Position numbers and translations under genes: made by a program. A model generated the notes under the pieces. The model had not been told where the DNA came from. It worked only from the letters and a program-made list of their open reading frames with translations, and searched no databases. DNA of 64,000 bases from Povalibacter uvarum (GTDB taxonomy: Bacteria; Pseudomonadota; Gammaproteobacteria; Steroidobacterales; Steroidobacteraceae): positions 496,001 to 560,000 of the forward strand of contig NZ_JACHHZ010000003.1 in the NCBI RefSeq assembly GCF_014202975.1. The letters run 5' to 3'. The first letter of the stretch is position 1; each line of letters begins with the position of its first letter. Shown in pieces: positions 54,539 through 62,640 of this stretch.

Positions 54539-55246
54539 TTGAGCCGGATACCGCTCGTTTTTTTGCCCGGGTTGCTGTGCGACGAGGTTCTCTGGCGCCA
54601 GCAGGCCGACGCGCTGGCGGACATCGCCGACCCGGTCATCGCCGATCTCACGCTCGACGACAGCATCGCCGCCATGGCGGAGCGCACGCTCGCGTCGTCG
54701 CCTGAACGGTTCGCGCTCGCTGCGTTGTCGATGGGAGGCTACGTCGCGTTCGAGATTCTGCGACAGGCGCCGCAGCGAGTGACGCGGCTGGCGCTGCTCG
54801 ATACGAGCGCGGCCCCTGATGACGATATCCGCACCAAGCAGCGGATAGCCGGGATTGCATCGCTGCAAGCGGGCAAGTTTTCGGGAGTGACGAACCGATT
54901 GCTGCCGCAACTCGTTCACGCATCGCATGTGACGGGGCCGGTGGGAGAGGTGGTCAAGAGCATGGCCCAGCGAGTGGGTGATGCCGCGTTCCTCCGCCAG
55001 CAGACTGCCATCCTTCGCAGGCGGGATTCGCGACCGCTGCTTCATGAAATCTCAGTGCCTGCGCTCGTGGCTGTGGGCGATAGCGATCGGCTGACACCCG
55101 TAGCCGATGCCGTCGAAATACATCGCGCGATTGCAGCGGCGAAGCTGCACATCTTTCGGCAGTGCGGACATCTGCCGCCGTTGGAAAGTCCGGAGGAGAC
55201 GAACGAAGTGCTTCGGGAATGGCTCCGCGAATGCGCTACCCCATAG
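54539..55246 (+). CDS. Alpha/beta-fold hydrolase
   Basis: A 235-residue hydrolase. Oxyanion loop PLVFLPGLLCDEVLW, nucleophile Ser in LAALSMGGYVAFEIL, Asp in AVGDSDRLTPV and His in CGHLPPLESP make a complete triad. The start appears to be TTG at 54539, since the conserved first strand begins right after it. Substrate unknown. It is followed after 20 bp by the MFS gene. Confidence 0.85.
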   Translation: MSRIPLVFLPGLLCDEVLWRQQADALADIADPVIADLTLDDSIAAMAERTLASSPERFALAALSMGGYVAFEILRQAPQRVTRLALLDTSAAPDDDIRTKQRIAGIASLQAGKFSGVTNRLLPQLVHASHVTGPVGEVVKSMAQRVGDAAFLRQQTAILRRRDSRPLLHEISVPALVAVGDSDRLTPVADAVEIHRAIAAAKLHIFRQCGHLPPLESPEETNEVLREWLRECATP

Positions 55247-55266
55247 CGCCCTGCTAACCTGCGAGG

Positions 55267-56439
55267 ATGCACGCGAGATTCCTCATCCCCCTTGTCCTGT
55301 GCTTCGCGGGCTTCGTCGCGCTTGGATTGCCCGACGCCGTCATCGGTGTGGCCTGGCCGGCGATTCGCGCGGACTTCGGCTTGTCGATCGATGCGCTCGG
55401 GCCGCTCTTCGTTACCGCGACGACAGGTGCGGTCATCGCCAGCAGTTGTTCCGGCGTGATTCTCTCGCGCATGAGCATCGGCACACTGCTCGCGCTGTCC
55501 TGCTTTCTGACCGGTATCGCACTGCTCGGCTACACGCTCGTGCCGATGTGGTCTCTCGTGGTGGCCCTGGGCCTGCTCACGGGCTTCGGTGCAGGTGCCA
55601 TCGACGCCGCTATCAATACGCACGCAGCGGTTCAGTATTCCGCGCGCGTGGTCAACGTGCTTCACGCGTTTTACGCCGTTGGCGCTGCCGCTGGTCCGGC
55701 GTTGATGACGGCAACCCTCGCGTCCGGACATCAATGGCAAGCCGGCTACTGGATCATCGTCGCGGTGCAGATCGCGATGGCGGCGCTGTTTCTTTCCACG
55801 CGTCGGCTGTGGCCCCGCGCCGGTCCGGCGCATGAAAGCCAGAAGCCCGCGAGACTGATCGAGACACTGAAGCTCGGCAAAGTGCAGCTCTCGCTGGTGA
55901 TCTTCATGATCTACACCGGCTGCGAGGCGGGAGCGGGCGCGTGGATCTTCTCGCTCCTGTATGAGGCCCGAGGCGTTGCGACGGTATCAGCGGGGACTGC
56001 CGTGACGCTGTACTGGGTCGGGCTCTTCGCGAGCCGGTTGGGTTACGCGTTCCTGCCGTCGCGGGTTCGTCCGACTGTCGTCATTGGCATATGCATCGCG
56101 ACTGCGCTCGTCGGTATGATCGTGGTCGCTCTGCAGCTGCATCCCCTAGTCGATACGGCGGCGATAGCACTGATCGGCTTCGCCTCCGGACCGATCTTTC
56201 CGTCGATGATCGCCACGACACCTGCCAGAGTGGGTTCGCAGCACACGGCGAATGCGGTCGGTCTTCAGATCTCTGTCGGAGCAATCGGGATCGCTGCCTT
56301 GCCGGGGCTGTGTGGCGTGAGCGCACAGAAGCTGGGCCTGGAGTCGATTCCCGTGTTGCTCATCGTCGGGTGGACGGTGCTGCTGGTCGCGTACTCACTT
56401 CTGGAACGACTTCGCCCTTCAGTTCGGGAAATGGCATGA
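55267..56439 (+). CDS. MFS transporter
   Basis: A 390-residue permease with twelve TM helices. GLPDAVIGVAWPAIRADFGL, GLLTGFGAGAIDAAINTHAA and FASGPIFPSMIATTPARVG resemble FucP-like and YbjJ-type members of the superfamily. The substrate is unknown. Its stop overlaps the next start by 4 bp, so the two proteins are co-translated. Confidence 0.9.
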   Translation: MHARFLIPLVLCFAGFVALGLPDAVIGVAWPAIRADFGLSIDALGPLFVTATTGAVIASSCSGVILSRMSIGTLLALSCFLTGIALLGYTLVPMWSLVVALGLLTGFGAGAIDAAINTHAAVQYSARVVNVLHAFYAVGAAAGPALMTATLASGHQWQAGYWIIVAVQIAMAALFLSTRRLWPRAGPAHESQKPARLIETLKLGKVQLSLVIFMIYTGCEAGAGAWIFSLLYEARGVATVSAGTAVTLYWVGLFASRLGYAFLPSRVRPTVVIGICIATALVGMIVVALQLHPLVDTAAIALIGFASGPIFPSMIATTPARVGSQHTANAVGLQISVGAIGIAALPGLCGVSAQKLGLESIPVLLIVGWTVLLVAYSLLERLRPSVREMA

Positions 56440-57497
56440 GAAAAATAGTCGCATCGCTTCTGTGTCTCTTCCTGCCTGTCACTGCCGTCGCGGAGCTCGA
56501 TTGCATCGTGCCGACGCGGGAGGAGGGATACAACGCGCGGCAACCCGGTTCGGAAGCTGTACGCCGTGCGGCGCGCAGTATCGAGGCCATCGTCAAGCGC
56601 AACGCGACATTCATGGCGGGCAACGAACCGGTGCGCGTACGCACGTCGATCAGCTACTACGGCGATTCGGCCGCCGCGGCATCCGTGATCACGACGGCGT
56701 ACAACAAGAAAGCATGGGTCGGAGGCGGGTGCCAGGTCAGCCAGTTCGCTGATCGCGGCGGTGGGCTTGCCGACGGACAGATCGCGGTCTACATCAACGA
56801 TCCCGACGCGATGCTCGGCGGCAGGGTGGGCGATAGCGAACTGCCCGCGCGATTGGCGCCGCGTCGTGCCGCTGATCTCGCCGGTTTTCCGCTGTATGTC
56901 CGCGGCGACAATGCGGCGGATGCGCTCATGATGATGAGTTCATCTGGCGAACAGCCATGGACGCCGGTGACGATTGCGGAAGCCCTCGATTGGCGCGAAC
57001 GAGAGATCGTGAAACGCGAGGCTGACTGGCAGCAGCAGTCGGCATCTCGTGGTCGCGGAGAGGCGCAGCTGCGGGCCGCTTACGAGAACATGATCAAGAT
57101 GGATCCGGCTTCGGCCGACAAGATGCGCGCGAAGATGGAGCGCGATCTCGCGAAGCTCCGTGCCGACGAAGCTCGCGCCTACGATCAATCGAATGACGCT
57201 GTGGCTCGCACGCGTGAAGCCTTCGACAAGTATCGCGCGTCCTTCTCCGCCTCTCAGTTGCGCGAGCAGGCCACGATCAGCGGCGCGGCGTACATGGGTG
57301 TCATTCAGCGAGTCGACGATCCCAAGGGCCGGCCGATCGTGCAGGTCGGCTCATCGAATGCCAAAGCCGATCCGCAACGGATCCGGCTGCTGGTCATTCC
57401 GCAACACAGCGTCGCCACCGACGAGGATCACGAGTGGCAAGTGGCCTCGCGCCAGGCTCTCGACTACGCGGCGATCGCTGCGTTGCTCCACAGGTGA
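56436..57497 (+). CDS. Exported protein with central coiled coil
   Basis: A 353-residue protein with a signal peptide (about 1-19, TAVA). NVEXP-like order: a domain with Cys at CIVPTREEGYN and GGGCQVSQFADRGGG, then a long charged coil (residues about 195-290, MIKMDPASADKMRAKMERDL), then a C-terminal beta segment (GRPIVQVGSSNAKADPQRIR). No family recognised. Start codon overlaps the MFS stop (ATGA). It may aid the transporter or simply share its operon. Confidence 0.72.
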   Translation: MRKIVASLLCLFLPVTAVAELDCIVPTREEGYNARQPGSEAVRRAARSIEAIVKRNATFMAGNEPVRVRTSISYYGDSAAAASVITTAYNKKAWVGGGCQVSQFADRGGGLADGQIAVYINDPDAMLGGRVGDSELPARLAPRRAADLAGFPLYVRGDNAADALMMMSSSGEQPWTPVTIAEALDWREREIVKREADWQQQSASRGRGEAQLRAAYENMIKMDPASADKMRAKMERDLAKLRADEARAYDQSNDAVARTREAFDKYRASFSASQLREQATISGAAYMGVIQRVDDPKGRPIVQVGSSNAKADPQRIRLLVIPQHSVATDEDHEWQVASRQALDYAAIAALLHR

Positions 57498-57513
57498 GTT
57501 GCGGCAGCGGGTG

Positions 57514-58527
57514 CTAGCGAACCGCTGCCGACTTTCCTCCCGTCAGCACGTCTTCCAGATAAGTCTGTGCCGCGGTGGCCTTCGACTGGGCCAGCCAGAA
57601 CACCGCGCTCTTGCGGTCCTCGCTGGGCCTCGATCGATCTTCCGCGACTGCGATCAATGCACGGGTCGCGCGCCCTTCAGGCAATTGCGAGAGCGCGAAG
57701 ATGGCCTGCCTGCGGACATCGTCATCGGTTTCCTTTCTCAGTGCCGAGCCGATGGCGCCTTCCGTCGCGGGAGATTCGGTTCTCGCGAGCCAGAACCAGG
57801 CTTGTGAACGCACACTCGACGCTGCGTCGGTATTCGCGAGCCTTATCAGATCGCTCGCCGCTTCCGGGGACTTGGACTGGGATACCGCGAATGCGGCGTG
57901 CTCGCGTACATCAGCATCTTCATCGCCAAACATGATTGCAGTCGCCGCTTTCGCGCCCGGCAGACCTCGCAAATGAGCGAGCCAGAACACTGCTTCCTTG
58001 CGATTCTTCCTGCGAGCGTCGTTGCTGGCGACATCAGAAAGCTCGTTGAACGCGACATCTCCGCGATGAATGGCCAGAGCGGCCAACGCCTCGCGACCTA
58101 TTGCAGGCCGCGTGCCGTCGGAGTCTTTCCGCTTGGTCAGCGTCGCAAGCCAACGAGCGCTGTCGTCGACGGAGACTGCACCAAGGTCCTGCACAGTCGT
58201 GCTGGTCTGCACGGAACAGCTCGCCGAGAGCGCCCGCAGACGATCGATCTTTCCCGCGTCGAAGCGGGCATACACCCGAACAGTGTCGGTCTTTGCGCCG
58301 TCGCGGCTCCCGTAGCCGTCGTTGCTGCCGTCGAGGCGACACGCCCTGGCGGTCGGGTTGCCTTCTCGCCAGTCCCAGCAGCACCACGCCGGAGCATCTT
58401 CCACGGCCGGAACTTGCCAGCTAGCCCAGCCATCGCGAGGTAGCTTCAGTTCTGCTGCGAATGCTGCAGGTGCGAGCACGGAAAAGCCGAAGCAGAGCAG
58501 GGCGCTGCCGATCTTTATGGTTTTCAT
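57514..58527 (-). CDS. Exported HEAT-repeat protein (second)
   Basis: A 337-residue protein with a signal peptide (about 1-24, AAFAA). An N-terminal Cys-rich segment (DAPAWCCWDWREGN) and a beta region are followed by HEAT/Alk-type helical repeats from about 160 on: KEAVFWLAHLRGLPGAKAAT, EHAAFAVSQSKSPEAASDLI, VRSQAWFWLARTESPATEGA, VRRQAIFALSQLPEGRATRA, SAVFWLAQSKATAAQTYLED. HEAT repeats bind protein partners. It overlaps the first HEAT gene by 4 bp, so both should be made in matched amounts in the periplasm. Confidence 0.85.
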   Translation of the reverse strand: MKTIKIGSALLCFGFSVLAPAAFAAELKLPRDGWASWQVPAVEDAPAWCCWDWREGNPTARACRLDGSNDGYGSRDGAKTDTVRVYARFDAGKIDRLRALSASCSVQTSTTVQDLGAVSVDDSARWLATLTKRKDSDGTRPAIGREALAALAIHRGDVAFNELSDVASNDARRKNRKEAVFWLAHLRGLPGAKAATAIMFGDEDADVREHAAFAVSQSKSPEAASDLIRLANTDAASSVRSQAWFWLARTESPATEGAIGSALRKETDDDVRRQAIFALSQLPEGRATRALIAVAEDRSRPSEDRKSAVFWLAQSKATAAQTYLEDVLTGGKSAAVR

Positions 58528-59543
58528 TTCTTCTCCTCCAGAGCCGCGTCGATCGCCTGCAAGGCAGCGTCGCCGTCGATCATCGACAGTGTGCGCAGCA
58601 GTTCGCGCTTCTCGTCGGTGGTCTTCGCGGATCGATACAGGGCCAGGACGCCTTCGTCGTCGCCGCTGATGAGCATTCCCTGTCGCGCGGCTTCCTTGAG
58701 TTCCGGTGCGTTGGTGCCCGAGTAGATTTCACGCAGGGCAGCGCGCGACGCATCGTTGTGAAGCGTCCCGATACGACGCACGGCTTCACTGCGAATCGAC
58801 ATGTCACCGTTGCCGTCGACGATCTTCCGCAGACCGACGAGGTCGCCGCCGATCGTGTACGCATCGATCAGGCCGCTGCCCGCATTCGGCCGATCGCTCA
58901 GCTTGCGCAGCTCGTTGAACGCGCCCATCACGCCGAGCATGCGGATCGCCTGGTTGGCTTCGGCCTCGGACCTGGCATTGATCGCTGCCTGGTACACATC
59001 TTCCTTGCGGCCCGCGATCATCCATGCCTGGAGCACCTGTTCCTTCACGGCTTCGTCGCCGTTTCGGTAGGTCTCCTGCAAGGCGGCGAGGGACTCAGGA
59101 TTGCCGCCGATGCCGATGCTGCGGATGGCTTCCTGCCGCAGCGCGCTGTCGCCGGAGCGGCTCGCTTGCAGCAACAGTTGCTGTGCCTCGGGAACGTGGA
59201 GTTGGCTGAGAACGAAGAGGGCCCGGCGCTTGACGAGTGTCGATTGCGAGCCGGCCAGCACCTTCTTGATGATCGGCAGCGCACGCTCCGGCGGCTGGGC
59301 CATCAGTCCTTCGAGAGCGGCGAGCGCAAGGGATTCCTGCTCGGTCGGTGCGCGTTGGGACTCGCGATCGTTTCGAGCGCGTTCTGCATCGCGTGCCCGT
59401 TGAGCCTGGGCTTGCGCTCGCACCTCCGCGTCTTGTGCGCGCTGCGCCCGCTCGGCCGCGCCGGGCTGTTGCGGCGGCGACTCCGCGGACATGGCACTGC
59501 TCGCGACCAGCAATGCGAGAACCATCGTGTTGAGGGGTTTCAT
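58524..59543 (-). CDS. Exported HEAT-repeat protein (first)
   Basis: A 339-residue protein. A signal peptide (about 1-19) leads to a low-complexity Ala/Arg/Gln helix (residues about 30-68) and then roughly eight HEAT-like pairs, for example VKRRALFVLSQLHVPEAQQL, LRQEAIRSIGIGGNPESLAA, RSEAVRRIGTLHNDASRAAL. The start codon at 59543 follows the anti-sigma gene by 15 bp. Position in the sigma operon suggests it acts downstream of, or upstream of, the sigma signal. Partner unknown. Confidence 0.85.
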   Translation of the reverse strand: MKPLNTMVLALLVASSAMSAESPPQQPGAAERAQRAQDAEVRAQAQAQRARDAERARNDRESQRAPTEQESLALAALEGLMAQPPERALPIIKKVLAGSQSTLVKRRALFVLSQLHVPEAQQLLLQASRSGDSALRQEAIRSIGIGGNPESLAALQETYRNGDEAVKEQVLQAWMIAGRKEDVYQAAINARSEAEANQAIRMLGVMGAFNELRKLSDRPNAGSGLIDAYTIGGDLVGLRKIVDGNGDMSIRSEAVRRIGTLHNDASRAALREIYSGTNAPELKEAARQGMLISGDDEGVLALYRSAKTTDEKRELLRTLSMIDGDAALQAIDAALEEKK

Positions 59544-59558
59544 GGGGGTCTCCTGAAA

Positions 59559-60293
59559 CTAGAGCGCGATCGATTCCGCGCCGGGTTGTTCGGTGGTCGC
59601 GGCATTCAGCCGCGCCTGCATCACTTTCAGTTCGAAGTTCAGTTGGGCGACTTCGCCGGCTGATCGATCGCTGCCTTCGGCGGCGACTTGCTCCAGCAGC
59701 GGAGTGAACGCGCGCAGCACTCGCGCCAGTTGCGGCTCATTGGCCCGCTCGGCTGCGATCGCATACAGGCGGTTCTGTTCGATGATCGCCTCGATCATCT
59801 GGCGGCGTTCCGCGTCCGTGATCTCACTCAGATTCCCGATCTGCCTTTCCGTGCTCGCAAGATGCCAGCGCAGTCCGCGTTCGTAAGCGAGGGAATCGGT
59901 TGCGCTGGAGGTCGTCGGATCCTCGGCAGCGTTCGTCAGCATTTCAGGCGCCGGTGGCGTCATGACCTTCACGCTCACGATGAGCAATGCCACTGCGCAC
60001 ACAGCCGCAGCCATGCGCCATCGTGGTGGGGCAAAGAATCCCACCGGCGCCTTGCGCTCTGGCGAAGCACCGTCCGCAGCGGCTCGTTCGAGCGCGACCT
60101 GCCAGCGACGTTGTACGTGCGCAGGTACGGGTACATCAGGGATGGCAGCGGACGCATCGAGCTTCGCGACCAGACGGTGCAATCGCGCCGCCAGTTCCGG
60201 CTGCTCGCTGAGAGCCGATGCGATGCGTGCGCGTTCGGACGCGTCAAGTCCGTCCCGGTAGTAGTACAGCAGCAGATCGTTGTCGGAGATCAT
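59559..60293 (-). CDS. Putative anti-sigma factor, single TM
   Basis: A 244-residue protein. Residues 1-95 form a helical cytosolic domain (DNDLLLYYYRDGLDASERAR, IASALSEQPELAARLHRLVA) without an HxxxCxxC zinc motif; one TM helix follows at about 98-112 (MAAAVCAVALLIVSVKVM). The outer part is a helical, acidic domain with AAATTEQPGAESIAL at its end. Start ATG at 60293 overlaps the sigma stop by 4 bp (ATGA), with GAGG upstream. Position and topology fit a membrane anti-sigma factor; binding is not proven. Confidence 0.72.
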   Translation of the reverse strand: MISDNDLLLYYYRDGLDASERARIASALSEQPELAARLHRLVAKLDASAAIPDVPVPAHVQRRWQVALERAAADGASPERKAPVGFFAPPRWRMAAAVCAVALLIVSVKVMTPPAPEMLTNAAEDPTTSSATDSLAYERGLRWHLASTERQIGNLSEITDAERRQMIEAIIEQNRLYAIAAERANEPQLARVLRAFTPLLEQVAAEGSDRSAGEVAQLNFELKVMQARLNAATTEQPGAESIAL

Positions 60294-60838
60294 GATTCGC
60301 CTCGCCATACGTGCAGATCGACGCGCAGCTTGCGCACTGCCCGGAACAGCGCCTGCTTCGTGTTGTTGACGTTCGTTTGCAGGCTCTCCGCAATTTCCTC
60401 CAGCCGCCAGCCTTCGACGTGTTTGAGCAGGAAGCTCTGTCGCTCCATGGACGTCAGGCGCCGCAACGCCACGCCCAGGTCTTTTCCGAGAGCGTGTTGT
60501 GTGTATTCGTTGTCGGGAGAGGCGGAGGGCGCCGCCATGAAGGAATCCGCATCGAACTCATCGGCCGGCTGCGGCTTGCGTTGCCGCATCAGATCGATCG
60601 CGGCATTGAGAGCGATGCGATGAATCCAGGTATCGAGCTCGGAGTCGCCGCGGAATTCACCGCGCCGGCGCCATGCCCGAAGCAGGGCGTCCTGGACCGC
60701 GTCCGCGGCGAGATCCGGGTCCCCGGTGATTCGCAGGCACGCGTTGTACCAGCGTCCACTGCGCTCGATCAGCACGGCGTGGAAGTTGTCCGGCCTGGCC
60801 GCGGTCGGGAGGGCCCAGGATTTGAGGAATGTCAGCAC
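60290..60838 (-). CDS. ECF sigma factor (RNA polymerase sigma-70 type)
   Basis: A 182-residue sigma factor. Region 2 is DAVQDALLRAWRRRGEFRGD, then ELDTWIHRIALNAAIDLMRQ; region 4 is LLKHVEGWRLEEIAESLQTN with VNNTKQALFRAVRKLRVDLH. The start is GTG at 60838 with no clear Shine-Dalgarno; longer upstream frames are encoded by repeat DNA. It heads a four-gene operon with a coupled membrane protein and two HEAT proteins. Confidence 0.9.
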   Translation of the reverse strand: MLTFLKSWALPTAARPDNFHAVLIERSGRWYNACLRITGDPDLAADAVQDALLRAWRRRGEFRGDSELDTWIHRIALNAAIDLMRQRKPQPADEFDADSFMAAPSASPDNEYTQHALGKDLGVALRRLTSMERQSFLLKHVEGWRLEEIAESLQTNVNNTKQALFRAVRKLRVDLHVWRGES

Positions 60839-60934
60839 GCAACTTAGACGGGCTGGGGGCAGAAAAGGTTAGCAGGCGGCTGAGCGAACAGCGGGCGTCT
60901 AGCGCCGCCGACAGCAAGACGCCTTCGGCGTTAC

Positions 60935-61010
60935 GTCCGGCTAAAGCCGGACCCACAGCAAGACCGGGTGCCTCGTGCCGCGTTTCTGCTGTGGGTCCGA
61001 CTTCAGTCGG
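60935..61010. repeat. REP-like element, family B, second locus
   Basis: The half-units CGGACCCACAGCA (60948-60960) and TGCTGTGGGTCCG (60987-60999) are inverted complements. Each flanks its own hairpin: GTCCGGC-taaa-GCCGGAC at 60935-60952 and GTCCGACT-tc-AGTCGGAC at 60995-61012. Sequence is shared with 14139-14220, with the half-units in the opposite relative order. Confidence 0.7.
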
Positions 61011-61085
61011 ACGTCATGCGAAGCATCTCCGCGACAGCGTCCGGATGGAGTCGGACCACTCATCGCCATCGTGACTCGGAGCGAC

Positions 61086-61409
61086 CTACTTCGCCCCGCC
61101 GTTGCACTCCGCGATCGCATCGTCCGAAAGCCGGCGACCGCGACTGCGGAAAGCGGTGACCTGCCCGACGGCGAGAGCCAGTTTGCGGCACTCGAGAGTC
61201 TGTGAGGATTTCGGGGCCCTGAGCGAGCGGCCGACACACTTGGTGTCTTCGCATCGCCAGGTGATGCCGTCGATCACGGTTTCGGAAGGGGTGGCGACCG
61301 GCGTTGCGAGCGTCGCTTCGCCTGAATAGGACTGCGCCTTCGAGGTCGCACTCAGCATCAATCCGCAAATCGCCAGCGCACCGAGCGCTACTCGCCTGTT
61401 CAACATCAT
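61086..61409 (-). CDS. Small exported protein, CC_3452-like
   Basis: A 107-residue protein with a signal peptide (about 1-24, SKAQ). The mature part has ITWRCEDTKCVGRSLRAP, then CRKLALAVGQVTAFRSRGR and ECNGG, four cysteines in the spacing of the CC_3452 family of small periplasmic proteins (remembered, not checked). Function unknown. GGGGTGAAG precedes the double ATG at 61409/61406; a GTG at 61415 overlaps that ribosome site. Confidence 0.68.
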   Translation of the reverse strand: MMLNRRVALGALAICGLMLSATSKAQSYSGEATLATPVATPSETVIDGITWRCEDTKCVGRSLRAPKSSQTLECRKLALAVGQVTAFRSRGRRLSDDAIAECNGGAK

Positions 61410-61624
61410 CTTCACCCCGAGAGCTGATGCCTCGGGCAGGAATGGCCCGAGGGCAGTCAGCGCATACAGTCCAGCATGCTAGACGGGTATGCGCACCCAC
61501 ATTGTGACGCAGTGCCTAGGCGATGATGAAGACATCCGGGTATCGAGAACGCCCGATGAGATGCACGGGGAAAGCCTGATGAGACAGGCCGTACAGACGA
61601 TCGCACCAGCAAGAGGCAGCCGGC

Positions 61625-62032
61625 CTATGCCTGAAGCCACCGGTGCGCGTCGGCCACGCATTGAAATCGCTGAACATTCACTCCCAGCTTGATGGCCGCG
61701 AGCTCGACGAACTCGGCGCGATCGACCCGGTGCTGTGGGTTCACGTCGACGAAGGCGATCCGTTTGAAGTGCTTGGCATCGGCTGCGCGCTCGCAAATGA
61801 TCGGGTAGAGGCTGCCGAAGTCCAAGCTGCCGCCCGTGAAGTTCAGTTCGAGCAGAACGGTGTCGCAACGCGAGGCTGCGGCGGCCCGGCCGGCATCGAC
61901 CAGGAATCGCCGCAGATCCTCAGCCGAATGGGTTCCGCTGCCGCTGATGTGAACGTACCCCGGCTTGTGTTCGACGGCGAAGCGGTACGTCGTCGACAGG
62001 GCGGGCGGTGTTTCTGCGCTGGAACTCACCAT
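61625..62032 (-). CDS. Hypothetical STAS-like protein
   Basis: A 135-residue protein. YRFAVEHKPGYVHISGSGTH, DAGRAAAASRCDTVLLELNF and LGVNVQRFQCVADAHRWL have the beta-strand/helix order of SpoIIAA/STAS domains. No conserved phospho-Ser motif can be assigned. Its start is the ATG at 62032; the ribosome site is poor and upstream in-frame codons cannot be excluded. Confidence 0.65.
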   Translation of the reverse strand: MVSSSAETPPALSTTYRFAVEHKPGYVHISGSGTHSAEDLRRFLVDAGRAAAASRCDTVLLELNFTGGSLDFGSLYPIICERAADAKHFKRIAFVDVNPQHRVDRAEFVELAAIKLGVNVQRFQCVADAHRWLQA

Positions 62033-62127
62033 GCGGAGAGAATATCGCGAGCCGCCCCGGGTGGTGGACACGTACACAACGCAGTTGTGATGGGCAGTTG
62101 TGGTGGGCAGTTGTGGTTGCCCTGTTT

Positions 62128-62640
62128 TCAGCGCTTGAGGATGAACTCACGATCGACGGTCTCGCCGACGGGGAAGCCGTACTCGCCGACTTTGCTGAAA
62201 CCGTGGCGCCCATAGAAGCGCTGCGCACCCAGATTCTCGGACCAGACGCCGATGTAGATCGGTGTCTGGCCTTGCGCCCGCAGCCATTCGAGACCGAGGT
62301 CGATGAGGCGCGAGCCGAGCCGCAGGTTGTGATGCCGGGCCAGCACATAGAGCTGCTGGATCTCCCCGGCGGTCGCTTCCCGACCTTCGATCGGCAACTT
62401 GCAGGCACCGACGGCAAGGAAGCCGATGGCGGTCGAATCGACGAGCGCTATCCAGATCGCGGTCTTTGGATCCGCAAACTTGCGGGTCCACACGTCGATC
62501 GAATGAGACCCCTCGAGGAACGCATCCAGGTCTTGCGGCGGGTAAAGATGACCAAAGGTCTCCGTGAATGTCTCCGCGCCCAGAGCGGCGAGCGCCGGAG
62601 CATCGGCGAGCGTCGCGCGACGAACAACCGGGCTGGTCAT
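62128..62640 (-). CDS. GNAT family N-acetyltransferase
   Basis: A 170-residue acetyltransferase. IQQLYVLARHHNLRLGSRLI carries the acetyl-CoA loop (a variant of R/Q-x-x-G-x-G/A), and GAQRFYGRHGFSKVGEYGF is the conserved GNAT end. Substrate unknown. Its ATG at 62640 overlaps the stop of the DUF349 gene by 4 bp, so the two are translationally coupled. Confidence 0.9.
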   Translation of the reverse strand: MTSPVVRRATLADAPALAALGAETFTETFGHLYPPQDLDAFLEGSHSIDVWTRKFADPKTAIWIALVDSTAIGFLAVGACKLPIEGREATAGEIQQLYVLARHHNLRLGSRLIDLGLEWLRAQGQTPIYIGVWSENLGAQRFYGRHGFSKVGEYGFPVGETVDREFILKR

